Program-made: the position numbers and the translations under genes
Assembly: GCF_002160025.1 (NCBI RefSeq)
Contig: NZ_NFJU01000004.1
Span: forward strand, 90,140 to 154,139
Direction of reading: 5' to 3'
Length of the DNA stretch: 64,000 nt
DNA from: Anaeromassilibacillus sp. An200
GTDB taxonomy: Bacteria > Bacillota > Clostridia > Oscillospirales > Acutalibacteraceae
Part shown: positions 9,039-17,313 of the stretch, one piece after another
Numbering within the stretch: the stretch's first letter is position 1
Layout: the number at the start of each line of letters is the position of its first letter
The notes under the pieces: model-generated
Database searches by the model: none
What the model was told of the DNA's origin: nothing
What the model saw: the letters and a program-made list of their open reading frames with translations, nothing else

Positions 9039-9218
9039 TTATTCTGGACAGAGCTGGAATTTTTGTATGAGCCCCAGCAGCACTTCCTTGGCCTGTTTGT
9101 CTTCCGACTGCTCCAGTTTCTCCTTGAAGGCATAGAGAGCGCGCACACTGTCCGGATCTCCTTCTGTCTCACAAAACTGCTTTTGAAGTTCAATATATTG
9201 CTTCAGGTATTCGTTCAT
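9039..9218 (-). CDS. Small helical immunity-array protein
   Basis: The 59-residue protein is highly charged and predicted helical (MNEYLKQYIELQKQF, then KEKLEQSEDKQAKEVLL). It starts at ATG 9218 rather than GTG 9224 because GGGAGAG is better spaced. Its close paralogue is the partial gene at 1..78. The next gene upstream is the large SUFU/DUF4253 fusion, and the small protein may be its partner. Function is unknown. Confidence 0.7.
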   Translation of the reverse strand: MNEYLKQYIELQKQFCETEGDPDSVRALYAFKEKLEQSEDKQAKEVLLGLIQKFQLCPE

Positions 9219-9233
9219 GGTCACACTCTCCCG

Positions 9234-12200
9234 TTAATCCCACCAGAAGTACCAGACAGTGGACTGCCGCAGCACATCAGCCAGAGCACCTACGGTGGCG
9301 TCCTCGGGCCCTTGGTCGATCACATCGGGGCAGAAGCCATACAGCTCCACCGCTGCATCCATAGCCTTCTCCTTGGGAACGGGGGCCGGGAGCAGGAATT
9401 CCAATTCATCGTGGCTCATGGCGGCAGGCACCGCGCCGTACTGCTCGAACCAGTATTTGGCCGCTGCCATTAACTCTGGCGTGTCGGGGCAGTCATTCCA
9501 ATTTCCGAAGGGCAGATAGGCGAAGATCTCCCAGGGATTCTTCACCGGAATTTTTGCCAGAATAAGGGGATAGGTCATATCGTTGTCAGAATTCCAGTAG
9601 CAGGAGAAACGGTCATTATCATATCCGCCCTCCATCTCGCCCAGGACTTCCTCATCCCAGTCCATATCATCATCCTCGGCTTCTTCCTTGCGCTGGCCGA
9701 TCAACCCCTCCATAACCGCTTTTCCGTCCTTGATGGGGGTGGAAAGCATCTTCTTCCGGTACTCCGTTACGGTTTTGAGGTCAAATTCGTAAAAGTCCGC
9801 ATCATTCCCTGGGTCGGCGTTCATCACCAGACACTCCAGCAGCGTTTCGTCATCCGCCTTGATGAGCACCGGCACAAAGCCTTCCTGGGCGCTGTCCCGC
9901 TTGGCATAACCGTAAGCTGCCATGATGGGGTCATCGTCCTTCATGGAGGGGAAATAGGTGCATTTGCAGTCCAGATACTCCATCAACGCCTCAGCCAGTT
10001 CGGAGGGTTCCAGCGTGTCCTCGTCGAAGTCCTGTCCCTGCCAGTTGGTGAAGCGTTCCTCGATCGCCTTTGCCATGGCCTGGTAGTAGTCCTCGTCAAA
10101 GGGGATGAACAGATAGGCTTCATCCTGAAACTTATCGGAGTGATACCGCTCCGGGCCGAAGAAACGAAAGGCATGGTCATCAACATCAGCAGGATAGTAA
10201 GGGCTGTCACCCTCTCCGTAATAATAGCCCGCAAAGGCCGCTCCCTGCTTGTTGAACAGCGCCCCAAAAAGCTTTCCGCCAAGCTTATCACGGATAAATG
10301 AGCGCAGATCAGCACGCTTCAAATCCTTCATGAACAACTCATATTCCTCGTTGTAACGCACGATAAATTCATCACTCATCAGCTCGTGGTCCATGCACCA
10401 GCGCAGATAGATGGCCATGTGGTTGTAGGCATTGACGGGGTCAATGGACAGCTCCTTCTCCTCAATGCTCTCGATATGATAGGAGGCATCGTCCATATAG
10501 CCGGTGAAATCCTCATCTGCAAGCGTTCCTCTGGTGATGGCGTCCTGACGATCAGGCTCCACCACAAAGCTGATGCCATTCATTTTGTCCAACAGGGCGT
10601 CCGCGTCATGGGCCAGCTTATATTCCAATTCATCCCGGTAGAGGGGGATCACTTGATAGAAGTTGACCTCCTTGCCACCCGGCAGGATACAGACCTCGCT
10701 GCCGTCTTCGGCGCCCTGGGGGCCGGTCAGAATGGCGGCACACAGCTTTGTGCCCTTTGCAAAGTCCTCCTCATTGTCCATGGTATGGCCGAAGCCCAGC
10801 CAGGTATCGCTGGCAATGGGCAGGCGGGCCAGAGTTTTCAGCAGGCGGATAGGCCAATACCACCGCTCATTCTTCAAATCCTCATGCTTCAGCTTCCAGT
10901 TTCCCGGCAGCGCGATGGCCAGCTCCGCCCGCTCCAGCTTGTATTCGGCCAGTTCCTCCGGGACATTCATCCGGTGGGCGCCCATGCCCATGGTGACCAG
11001 GGTATAGTAGTCCCGTTTCTCCGAAGGCGGAACAACGCAGATGTCCACGTGGATGTCGGGGGAAGAAAGCTCATGGAACACATTCTCGAACTTGCCGAAA
11101 TACTGCTGGATGTGCCCCTCGACTGCTTCCATTTCCTCCTCGATGTAGACTTCGGGATTACTAAATTCTTCCTCATCCTGCGTATCCTCATTGTCCGGTT
11201 CCTCCTCGGGCGGCGTTTTCAGGTTCACGGTGCCTGCTTCCCGACGGAAGGTGTGGAAGCTGGCCCAGGGGATGTCGCTGTCCTCGAAGAACTTCTTTGC
11301 CATCTGGAGCGCCGCCTGGATGTCCCAAGCGATGAAGTCCACATAGCCGCAGAAAAGGCCGGTGGCTCCGCCGGTGAGGGTGAGAACCTCCGGGCCGTCG
11401 CCGGTGGTGAACGCTTCTTCCAGTTTATCCCGGAAGTCGAAGATCTTATCCGTTCCTTCCTCCTCACGCAGAATATCCAGAGGATAGCAGAAGAAGCCCG
11501 CCACCGCGCCGTCGGCATGAAGTGCGTCCATGAAGTCATTGTCGGCATTCAGATAGCCGTTGATGAGGGGCACACAGTTGGTGGAGCCGACCATCACATC
11601 CATCCGCCAGTCGGCTTGCGGGTCCTTGTTGGGTTCCATTTTGTAGCCAAGATAGCTCTCCAGATAGGCTTTCGGGTCGGTGGAGAGGTTCGCTCCCTTT
11701 TCCTTCAGCATATCGGGCAGCTGGGACAGGAGGAAGGACTGCTCCGCCTTGGGCTCCTCCAGTACATTGAAGTCATCAATGTACCACATGTGGGGAATCT
11801 CGCCCAGCACTTGGTCAGTGAGGGTGGTGAGCATCCACCAGACACGGCCTTCCGCCTCCCGGAGCATGGGCAGCAGCTTTTCGCAGTAGGCGGAGATGGT
11901 GAAGCTGTTTTCGCCCTGCTCCTCCAACCAGATCTTCACATCATCCCCAGAGATATTCCATCCATCCTCGGTGCGCAGTTCGATGTTTCGGATGGGCTGA
12001 CGGCCCACAAGGATGTTCCAGTGCTCCAGCACCTCCTTGGAGGCGTGCTTCTGGAAGTAGACCAGCTCAAACAGTTTGACCTTGTCACCCTCTGGGGTGA
12101 GGATCAGCTCATGCTTTTCACCATTGAAGCCCATCTCGAAAGAGATTTCATCAAAAACCAGATTCAGCGTTTCCTGCATTTGGGACACGAGTTCTGCGCC

Positions 12201-12713
12201 GCGGGTATGGTCTTTGTCCTCATCCATCATCTGGCGCAATTCTGCTTCCATCTCGGCAAAGGTTTCCCACCAGTCCTCTGTCCGCTCCCGGAAGCACTCC
12301 GAGAACTGCGGCAGGGAAATCCCCTTCTTGCACGAGTCGATCAGTTCCTCAATGTCCTGTCGGGTATTGAGTTTCGGATCATCACCGGGATGCAGTTCCA
12401 GAGCTTTTTCAAAATACCGCAGAGCGCGGCCCTCTTGATCCAGGTAGAAATAGGAATAGCCCATGCGGAAATTCCAGGAATAAGTATCTCCCAGTTCCTC
12501 CTCGTGGGATTGCATCAGCTCCAGTGCTTTGCGCAGCAGCTTTCTGCCCTCCCAACTTCCGGGATTCCCCAAATTGTTGTAGGCTCGCGCCAGCTCCATA
12601 TCCATTTCCGGGGTACGCTCCTCGGCAGGGATGGCCTCCAGCGCGTCAACGATTTTCTGGTGTTTGTCCTCCTCATGCCACTTCTGGCACTGCTCTAAAA
12701 TACCCTTGCTCAT
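9234..12713 (-). CDS. Giant TPR-SUFU-DUF4253 multidomain immunity-type protein
   Basis: This protein is 1159 residues, far longer than its neighbours. About residues 1-130 are TPR-like helices (RALRYFEKALELHPGDDPKL). A central unnamed region follows. About residues 540-705 match SUFU (Suppressor of fused) domains: DYYTLVTMGMGAHRMNVP, then WLGFGHTM and FYQVIPLYRDEL. The last ~110 residues match DUF4253 (PWEIFAYLPFGNW, KYWFEQYGAVPA, and the end STVWYFWWD). SUFU and DUF4253 are both known from polymorphic-toxin immunity loci; their fusion suggests one protein protecting against several toxins, which is inference. The ATG at 12713 follows GGAGG. Confidence 0.8.
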   Translation of the reverse strand: MSKGILEQCQKWHEEDKHQKIVDALEAIPAEERTPEMDMELARAYNNLGNPGSWEGRKLLRKALELMQSHEEELGDTYSWNFRMGYSYFYLDQEGRALRYFEKALELHPGDDPKLNTRQDIEELIDSCKKGISLPQFSECFRERTEDWWETFAEMEAELRQMMDEDKDHTRGAELVSQMQETLNLVFDEISFEMGFNGEKHELILTPEGDKVKLFELVYFQKHASKEVLEHWNILVGRQPIRNIELRTEDGWNISGDDVKIWLEEQGENSFTISAYCEKLLPMLREAEGRVWWMLTTLTDQVLGEIPHMWYIDDFNVLEEPKAEQSFLLSQLPDMLKEKGANLSTDPKAYLESYLGYKMEPNKDPQADWRMDVMVGSTNCVPLINGYLNADNDFMDALHADGAVAGFFCYPLDILREEEGTDKIFDFRDKLEEAFTTGDGPEVLTLTGGATGLFCGYVDFIAWDIQAALQMAKKFFEDSDIPWASFHTFRREAGTVNLKTPPEEEPDNEDTQDEEEFSNPEVYIEEEMEAVEGHIQQYFGKFENVFHELSSPDIHVDICVVPPSEKRDYYTLVTMGMGAHRMNVPEELAEYKLERAELAIALPGNWKLKHEDLKNERWYWPIRLLKTLARLPIASDTWLGFGHTMDNEEDFAKGTKLCAAILTGPQGAEDGSEVCILPGGKEVNFYQVIPLYRDELEYKLAHDADALLDKMNGISFVVEPDRQDAITRGTLADEDFTGYMDDASYHIESIEEKELSIDPVNAYNHMAIYLRWCMDHELMSDEFIVRYNEEYELFMKDLKRADLRSFIRDKLGGKLFGALFNKQGAAFAGYYYGEGDSPYYPADVDDHAFRFFGPERYHSDKFQDEAYLFIPFDEDYYQAMAKAIEERFTNWQGQDFDEDTLEPSELAEALMEYLDCKCTYFPSMKDDDPIMAAYGYAKRDSAQEGFVPVLIKADDETLLECLVMNADPGNDADFYEFDLKTVTEYRKKMLSTPIKDGKAVMEGLIGQRKEEAEDDDMDWDEEVLGEMEGGYDNDRFSCYWNSDNDMTYPLILAKIPVKNPWEIFAYLPFGNWNDCPDTPELMAAAKYWFEQYGAVPAAMSHDELEFLLPAPVPKEKAMDAAVELYGFCPDVIDQGPEDATVGALADVLRQSTVWYFWWD

Positions 12714-12738
12714 GGCAGATCCTCCATTCCAAAGCAAT

Positions 12739-13587
12739 TTACTTTCGGATTAAGCTCCCGTCATCAATGAAGGCAGCTTCCCAGATGCGCCGGAGGGATT
12801 CCGGCTCCAGCAAAAACTCCCGCAGGTTCGGGTCCTCAAAGAAGGACATGGGACGCACCTGTGTCGGCCCGGCAACCGCCCACAGCCGCAATGTTGCCAA
12901 CCGCTCCGCTGTCTGGAGCGCCTTCTCCCGATCCCCCAGATAGAGATAGCGGGCGATTGCGTCCCGATAGGAGGAGTCAGCCAAGGGGACGTCCTGAATC
13001 TCCTCGAAGAGATCTACGGCATCCCTGGCGGTTCCGAACATACAACAGTGGTGATAGAGCTTCCGCCTGGCATCGGGATCGTCCGGCGAGAGCTTCTTAT
13101 TCTGTTCCACCAGCTTCGCCCAGAGCTGCTCCTTCGTCTGGGGCTCCTCCGGTTCATGGTAAGGGTAGTTCTTGTCATTGTCCGCAAAGGGCATCACGCC
13201 CCGCTTGAGGTAGTCCATTAGGATGTCACAGAACCGATCCCGCTGGGGGAGGCCGTTCTCAGCCCGGATGCGCGCCTGTTCCTTCGTCAGCGCCTCCATC
13301 AGCTCCTGCTCTCGATGGAGCCGGATGGCCGCCACCGTCATGGCGATCATGTGCTCATCGCTCACATCGCTGTAATACCACTCCTCCAGCCAGGGAAGGA
13401 TGGCCAAATCCAAAGCCAGCGCCTTTTCATAGTCCAGGTTGAAATAGGCGACCTCAGCCTTGACCGCCGCTACCTGATGGGGGTATTTATCGGCAAAGGA
13501 TTCCAGGGTGTCCAAGGCTCCTTCGTTGCCATCCATGATCTCATAGCAGACCATGCGGACTTTCTTGGGAAGTTTCACGACATCCAT
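12739..13587 (-). CDS. Uncharacterised helical (TPR-like) array protein
   Basis: The 282-residue protein starts MDVVKLPKKVRMVCYEIMDG at 13587 after a GAAGGAGG site. It is almost entirely helical with repeated short helices (ALDTLESFADKYPHQVAAVK, EKALQTAERLATLRLWA), as in TPR-like scaffolds. It sits 25 bases upstream of the TPR-SUFU-DUF4253 gene and probably shares its transcript and job. No catalytic motif is visible. Confidence 0.65.
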   Translation of the reverse strand: MDVVKLPKKVRMVCYEIMDGNEGALDTLESFADKYPHQVAAVKAEVAYFNLDYEKALALDLAILPWLEEWYYSDVSDEHMIAMTVAAIRLHREQELMEALTKEQARIRAENGLPQRDRFCDILMDYLKRGVMPFADNDKNYPYHEPEEPQTKEQLWAKLVEQNKKLSPDDPDARRKLYHHCCMFGTARDAVDLFEEIQDVPLADSSYRDAIARYLYLGDREKALQTAERLATLRLWAVAGPTQVRPMSFFEDPNLREFLLEPESLRRIWEAAFIDDGSLIRK

Positions 13588-13713
13588 GTTGACGCCTCCT
13601 TCAGCTTTTTTCTGTAAGCAGTAGGTTCCACACCGGCCCCACAGCCGGGTGCCCAGGTTTTCTTTCACCCTCCGGCTACAAATTACTTTCTACAACCATA
13701 ACGGTGGGATAGG

Positions 13714-14283
13714 TCAATGCTGTTTCAATCCATCTTCCAAGCGTTTCAGGTAGGTCGCAGGAACTACCTTTGTCAGCCAGACTCCATTGGCGGACAAATA
13801 AAAGAGATATCCATCCCGGTGCATCCGTCCGGCATCCACCCGATAGATCACAGGTTCTCCGTGCCGGCACCCAACTTTCTCCGCTGTTTCCTGATCCGGT
13901 GAAAGATGAACATACAGGCGGCTCTGGGGGAGCAGTCCCTGGGACTCGATGGAGGCGGCAAACCGCCGGGCCGTTCCGTGGTACAGCGTCTCCGGTGGTT
14001 CAGTCACGGGGAGTTCCACATCCACCTGGACGGAGTGGCCCTGGTTGGCCCGGATTTTTGTCCCGTCCTCGCTGAAGGAATATCGCTGCTTTTCATCACT
14101 CCGCACGATTTCCTCCAGAATGTCCCGGTTGATGGGGTATTTTCTGCTGATACCCGCCAGCAGCGCATTGACATCCGCCCAGCCGTGGGTATCCAACTGG
14201 ATCCCAATAACCTCCGGCTTGTGCCGAAGGATCAAGCTGATATACTTGCTGATCCTTGTGAGATCGGGTGTTGTTTCTCTCAT
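13714..14283 (-). CDS. kptA: RNA 2'-phosphotransferase (Tpt1/KptA)
   Basis: The 189-residue protein has the full KptA layout: RISKYISLILRHKPE at the start with the catalytic Arg-His, GWADVNALL, LYHGTARRFA, RLYVHLS, and the C-terminal NAD-binding part ending NGVWLTKVVPATYLKRLED. The family transfers an internal RNA 2'-phosphate to NAD+, giving ADP-ribose 1''-2'' cyclic phosphate. Bacteria lack the tRNA splicing that makes this substrate, so its bacterial role is unsettled. Its place inside an immunity array suggests repair of RNA or ADP-ribose-type damage by toxins, which is inference. Confidence 0.93.
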   Translation of the reverse strand: MRETTPDLTRISKYISLILRHKPEVIGIQLDTHGWADVNALLAGISRKYPINRDILEEIVRSDEKQRYSFSEDGTKIRANQGHSVQVDVELPVTEPPETLYHGTARRFAASIESQGLLPQSRLYVHLSPDQETAEKVGCRHGEPVIYRVDAGRMHRDGYLFYLSANGVWLTKVVPATYLKRLEDGLKQH

Positions 14284-14299
14284 GGTGCCCTCCGCATTC

Positions 14300-15268
14300 T
14301 CAAATTACCTCCACCCGGATGATAGGCCGGTAGAAGTCATAGTCGCCGTTCAGTTCCTTGTCCTCCTGCACTTCCGGCTTGCAGTGCGGCGAACAGGGCA
14401 GGAAACCGAGGAAAATTCCAAGTCCGCCGCAGATGCTGCGTCCGCCATCACCGCCGCAGGTGGTAAACTGCTCGGCTTGCACGACCTCCCGCATATAGGG
14501 GTCATAGGCGATGGACAGGCCGAAGAAGTTGGGCTCCTCCATATCGAAGGGCTTGTCCTCATCCTCCGGGCTTTCAAAGTGATGCAGGTGTATGGAGTAG
14601 TCCATTCCATCCCCCCAGGGGAACAGGGTGCGGCACCCGCCGCCGCACAGATAGGCCCACTCGTCTGCTGTAGGCAGCGAGAGCCCCTGCTTTTCCATCC
14701 CGGCAAGGAGTTCATCGTAGTCTGTGCGGTTATAGATGCAGATCTGAAAGCCCTTTTCCGTCCGCTCAATGCGGGCCGACTTGTGCATGGTAAGGCTGTC
14801 AAGGTCGCTCCAGGCAAAATCCCGAAACTGCTTCAGCCAGTCAGGATAGGCGGTCAATCTGGGATCGTCCATTGTGACTAGCTCCCAGCACAGTTCCTCC
14901 AGTTCCCGGCCCACCAGCATAGGGCCAATGGCTGCCTGCCGAACGGGAGCCATGCTTTCCCGGATCATCTCCTCCGGGTCCTGTTCCATCTCCCATTCCC
15001 GGAACAGGTACTCCAATTCATCCCGGCTCTCCTGATTCAGCCCTACGGCAAATTGTTCCCAGCCCAGGGTGACGGTATCACCGGGAACAAAGACAAACTC
15101 CCGGCCATCTTTCTTGAATATGCCAGTGGTGCTGCTCTGGCCCCAGCGGTCAAAGGTATGTAGACCGAGAAAAGCCATATCATAACGAGCAGCCAGACTT
15201 TCCATCAGCGCCTGTTTCTCGGTGTTTTCCAGTTGATCGAATTGGGTGCGGAATAAATTTTCGTTCAC
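14300..15268 (-). CDS. Formylglycine-generating-enzyme-like (SUMF1 fold) protein
   Basis: The 322-residue protein has GREFVFVPGDTVTLGW near residue 55 and, around residue 205, LPTADEWAYLCGGGCRTLF then PWGDG. These are the recurring motifs of the SUMF1/FGE fold. The C-terminal catalytic Cys pair of true enzymes is not obvious, although GGDGGRSICGGLG occupies the usual region. It may be a non-enzymatic member. The GTG start at 15268 overlaps the upstream fragment's stop and follows GAAGGAGG. The array context suggests an immunity role. Confidence 0.6.
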   Translation of the reverse strand: MNENLFRTQFDQLENTEKQALMESLAARYDMAFLGLHTFDRWGQSSTTGIFKKDGREFVFVPGDTVTLGWEQFAVGLNQESRDELEYLFREWEMEQDPEEMIRESMAPVRQAAIGPMLVGRELEELCWELVTMDDPRLTAYPDWLKQFRDFAWSDLDSLTMHKSARIERTEKGFQICIYNRTDYDELLAGMEKQGLSLPTADEWAYLCGGGCRTLFPWGDGMDYSIHLHHFESPEDEDKPFDMEEPNFFGLSIAYDPYMREVVQAEQFTTCGGDGGRSICGGLGIFLGFLPCSPHCKPEVQEDKELNGDYDFYRPIIRVEVI

Positions 15269-15621
15269 AGTAGTCCTCCTTCGATCCTTTCTGCGTGTTC
15301 CAGCAGATAGCGCCGGCCATCCTGCTTGGCCTGCTCCAAGTATTGTGGAAGCAGGTCGGAATGGATGGCGTCCAGCGAGACCAGAACAGCGATCCGCTGG
15401 TATTCCTGTAATTCGAGGGAATAACAGTTCCGCTCCCAGAACAGCGGAGCGAACTGTTCCACACAGTCAGGACGCAGAGCAGGCATCGCCAAAAGTGCCC
15501 GCCGGCTCACATATTCATTGGGGTCCTTTGCGAAGTCCAGGATCATGTCTTTGACTTCCTGGCTGCACGGACATTCTGGCAGATAAGCGGCAAACTGCCA
15601 CTTGGCCTCACTCTCAAAAGG
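15265..15621 (-). pseudogene. 5'-truncated HEAT-repeat-like protein
   Basis: The frame is open from just after a stop at 15624 (PFESEAKWQFAAYLPECPCS) to 15265, but no start codon with a ribosome site lies before the ATG at 15546. The text (YVSRRALLAMPAL, then QYQRIAVLVSLDA-like helices) looks like HEAT/armadillo repeats. I read it as the C-terminal part of a longer protein that lost its 5' end when the array was rearranged. Translation from 15546 would give 93 residues. Confidence 0.5.
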
Positions 15622-16165
15622 GAAAACTCTCTATCATGCTCCAGTCGATCTTGGGTTTCAGCCCATCAAGCTCCTCGCGCTTGAGCCTTTTGAAGTTAAA
15701 CACCAATGCTGCCCCAATCCCATCGAACAGCAAGTCTGCGTATTCTCTGGGGGTGATGCTCTCGCTTACATTGGCAGCGTCAATATTTATATCCAGAACC
15801 TTTTTGCCGCAGTTTGTCCAGATTTTATCGGGAGAGAACCAGGTGGCGCGTGCCTCAGAGTCTGCAAAGTCCTCACGGGGATACCATCCGTTTGCGCTGT
15901 CCGGCTTGACGCCTTCCCAAAGCGGCCCATTGTACGGGGAAAGCGGATAATACCGGTGCCGCACCGGATCAAATCGGTCAAATGAAATTTTCAGCAGATA
16001 CCTATACTTTTCGCTGCGCATGAGCTTATGGGGCTTCACGATATGTTCTTCGATCAAACTCCAAATATACTCATCCACATGGATGGATACACGGGGACGG
16101 CTGAATAGTGTGATTTTGTTGGTGTCTGTATCCACATTGAGCCAGACACGATTGATTTCAACCAT
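15614..16165 (-). CDS. Uncharacterised immunity-array protein
   Basis: The 183-residue protein starts MVEINRVWLNVDTDTNK at 16165. An earlier ATG at 16171 touches the AGCGAGGA ribosome site and is less likely. It is a mixed alpha/beta soluble protein with a Trp- and Tyr-rich centre (RHRYYPLSPYNGPLWEGVKP). I recognise no family. Its stop overlaps the start of the truncated HEAT-like frame. Confidence 0.6.
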   Translation of the reverse strand: MVEINRVWLNVDTDTNKITLFSRPRVSIHVDEYIWSLIEEHIVKPHKLMRSEKYRYLLKISFDRFDPVRHRYYPLSPYNGPLWEGVKPDSANGWYPREDFADSEARATWFSPDKIWTNCGKKVLDINIDAANVSESITPREYADLLFDGIGAALVFNFKRLKREELDGLKPKIDWSMIESFPF

Positions 16166-16181
16166 TGTCATTCCTCGCTTT

Positions 16182-16478
16182 TCAAAACGCTCCGCTATAA
16201 AATCGGCTTTCCCAGATGGCCTCAAATTCCGCCTGCTCTATGATGCAGGCGTGGAATTCCTCGCCCCATACATGGGCGTTCAATTCCTCCACGGTGGGGA
16301 TCGGCGTGATCTCGATGACACCGTCGTAAAGGTCAGGAATGTTGTGGGTGCGGCCATCTACAAAAATGTCGATGGAGCGATGGGCCAGCCGCTCATTTTC
16401 GGTATCTACTTCATAGAGGATGACCGCTGGTTCTCCCTCCGGTGCGCCTTTCCAAAAGAGCTTGATGTACTCGATCAT
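16182..16478 (-). CDS. DUF6881-family protein
   Basis: The 98-residue protein begins MIEYIKLFWKGAPEGEPAVI and continues LYEVDTENERLAHRSIDIF, the pattern I recall for DUF6881. The family is common in immunity arrays; its activity is unknown. It is soluble and 17 bases upstream of the next array gene. Confidence 0.75.
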   Translation of the reverse strand: MIEYIKLFWKGAPEGEPAVILYEVDTENERLAHRSIDIFVDGRTHNIPDLYDGVIEITPIPTVEELNAHVWGEEFHACIIEQAEFEAIWESRFYSGAF

Positions 16479-16496
16479 CTCGATCCCCTCATCGTA

Positions 16497-16826
16497 TCAT
16501 TTGAAATAGTAATACCAATTCCCGCCAAATTCCCGGTCACATTCCTCCTGTGAGGCAAAGGTGCAGTCCTTGATTCCCTCAATGGGGTAATGACGCTTTA
16601 TCAGCTGCTCTCTGTGATAGGAATTGATCTGTTCCGTCAGGCCGCTCTGCCGCGCCGTCTCTAATTGCGAGTCCGTGGCAAAGATGTAGGACGCAAAGTA
16701 GTTGTCCGGCTGGATGTAGTAGCCAAACTCAATGGCCTGCTGGATGTCATCGAAGTGGTGTTTCACATCCTCCATGCAGGCTTCCATTACTTTTCGCCAT
16801 GCCATCTCCTGCTCCTTATTTCTCAT
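16497..16826 (-). CDS. Uncharacterised immunity-array protein
   Basis: The 109-residue protein starts MRNKEQEMAWRKVMEACMED at 16826 after GAGGTGG. The longer reading from 16838 lies over the ribosome site. It is helical at the N-terminus and ends with an aromatic-rich tail (EFGGNWYYYFK). It overlaps the upstream Imm51-like gene by 11 bases, which indicates co-transcription. No family is recognised. Confidence 0.55.
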   Translation of the reverse strand: MRNKEQEMAWRKVMEACMEDVKHHFDDIQQAIEFGYYIQPDNYFASYIFATDSQLETARQSGLTEQINSYHREQLIKRHYPIEGIKDCTFASQEECDREFGGNWYYYFK

Positions 16827-17259
16827 GTTCCACCTCACCTATACCCAGATAAGTCCCCATCGTTTTTTCATTGTCACAGGCCGCCCGGATCATTTTGGAC
16901 AGTAGCATCAAATCGTCGATGTATTGGGAGTACACGCAGAACACATCTTCGTCGGAGTCGAAGTGAAACAGATCCTCGCCGCTGTTATTTTCCTCAAACT
17001 CCCGGATCACGCCCCGGACCAGCCGTTCCCAGTCTCCGCTGCTGCCGGTCAGTCCCAGCCGGCAGAATTCTTCTGCCCGGAATCCGTCGCTGATCTTTAG
17101 CAGGAGGGAGATTGCATAGGGGTGGTGGGGAATGAGGAAGAATGGCGAGATCTGCTCCGGCTTCACCCAGATTTTGAAGGGCGGGCGCGGATTGGGTATC
17201 CAGGGCAGCATTTCCCACTGGTCGTCCGGTCTGTTTCCGTATTGGGAAAAGTCTTTCAT
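16816..17259 (-). CDS. Imm51-like immunity protein
   Basis: The 147-residue protein carries the Imm51 pattern: PFKIWVKPEQISPFFLIPHH, then AISLLLKISDGF, GSSGDWERLV, and FHFDSDEDVFCVYS. Imm51 is a predicted immunity family of polymorphic toxin systems. The start is uncertain. In another frame just upstream, from 17321, MKLYELVNWAADVPESE looks like a genuine N-terminus that a frameshift has cut off. I start at MKDFSQYGN (17259); the original gene may have begun earlier. Confidence 0.7.
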   Translation of the reverse strand: MKDFSQYGNRPDDQWEMLPWIPNPRPPFKIWVKPEQISPFFLIPHHPYAISLLLKISDGFRAEEFCRLGLTGSSGDWERLVRGVIREFEENNSGEDLFHFDSDEDVFCVYSQYIDDLMLLSKMIRAACDNEKTMGTYLGIGEVEHEK

Positions 17260-17313
17260 GTAATCCCTCGCTCTCCGGCACATCAGCAGCCCAGTTGACC
17301 AGTTCATAGAGTT

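Noticed and set aside
10386..12698. 770-residue open frame antisense to the large SUFU/DUF4253 gene
   Set aside because: It lies exactly opposite a protein with recognised domains, has no recognisable domain of its own and no ribosome site. Long antisense frames are common in GC-rich codons. The same applies to 20257..21468, 25960..27114, 40659..41750 and 45968..47023.
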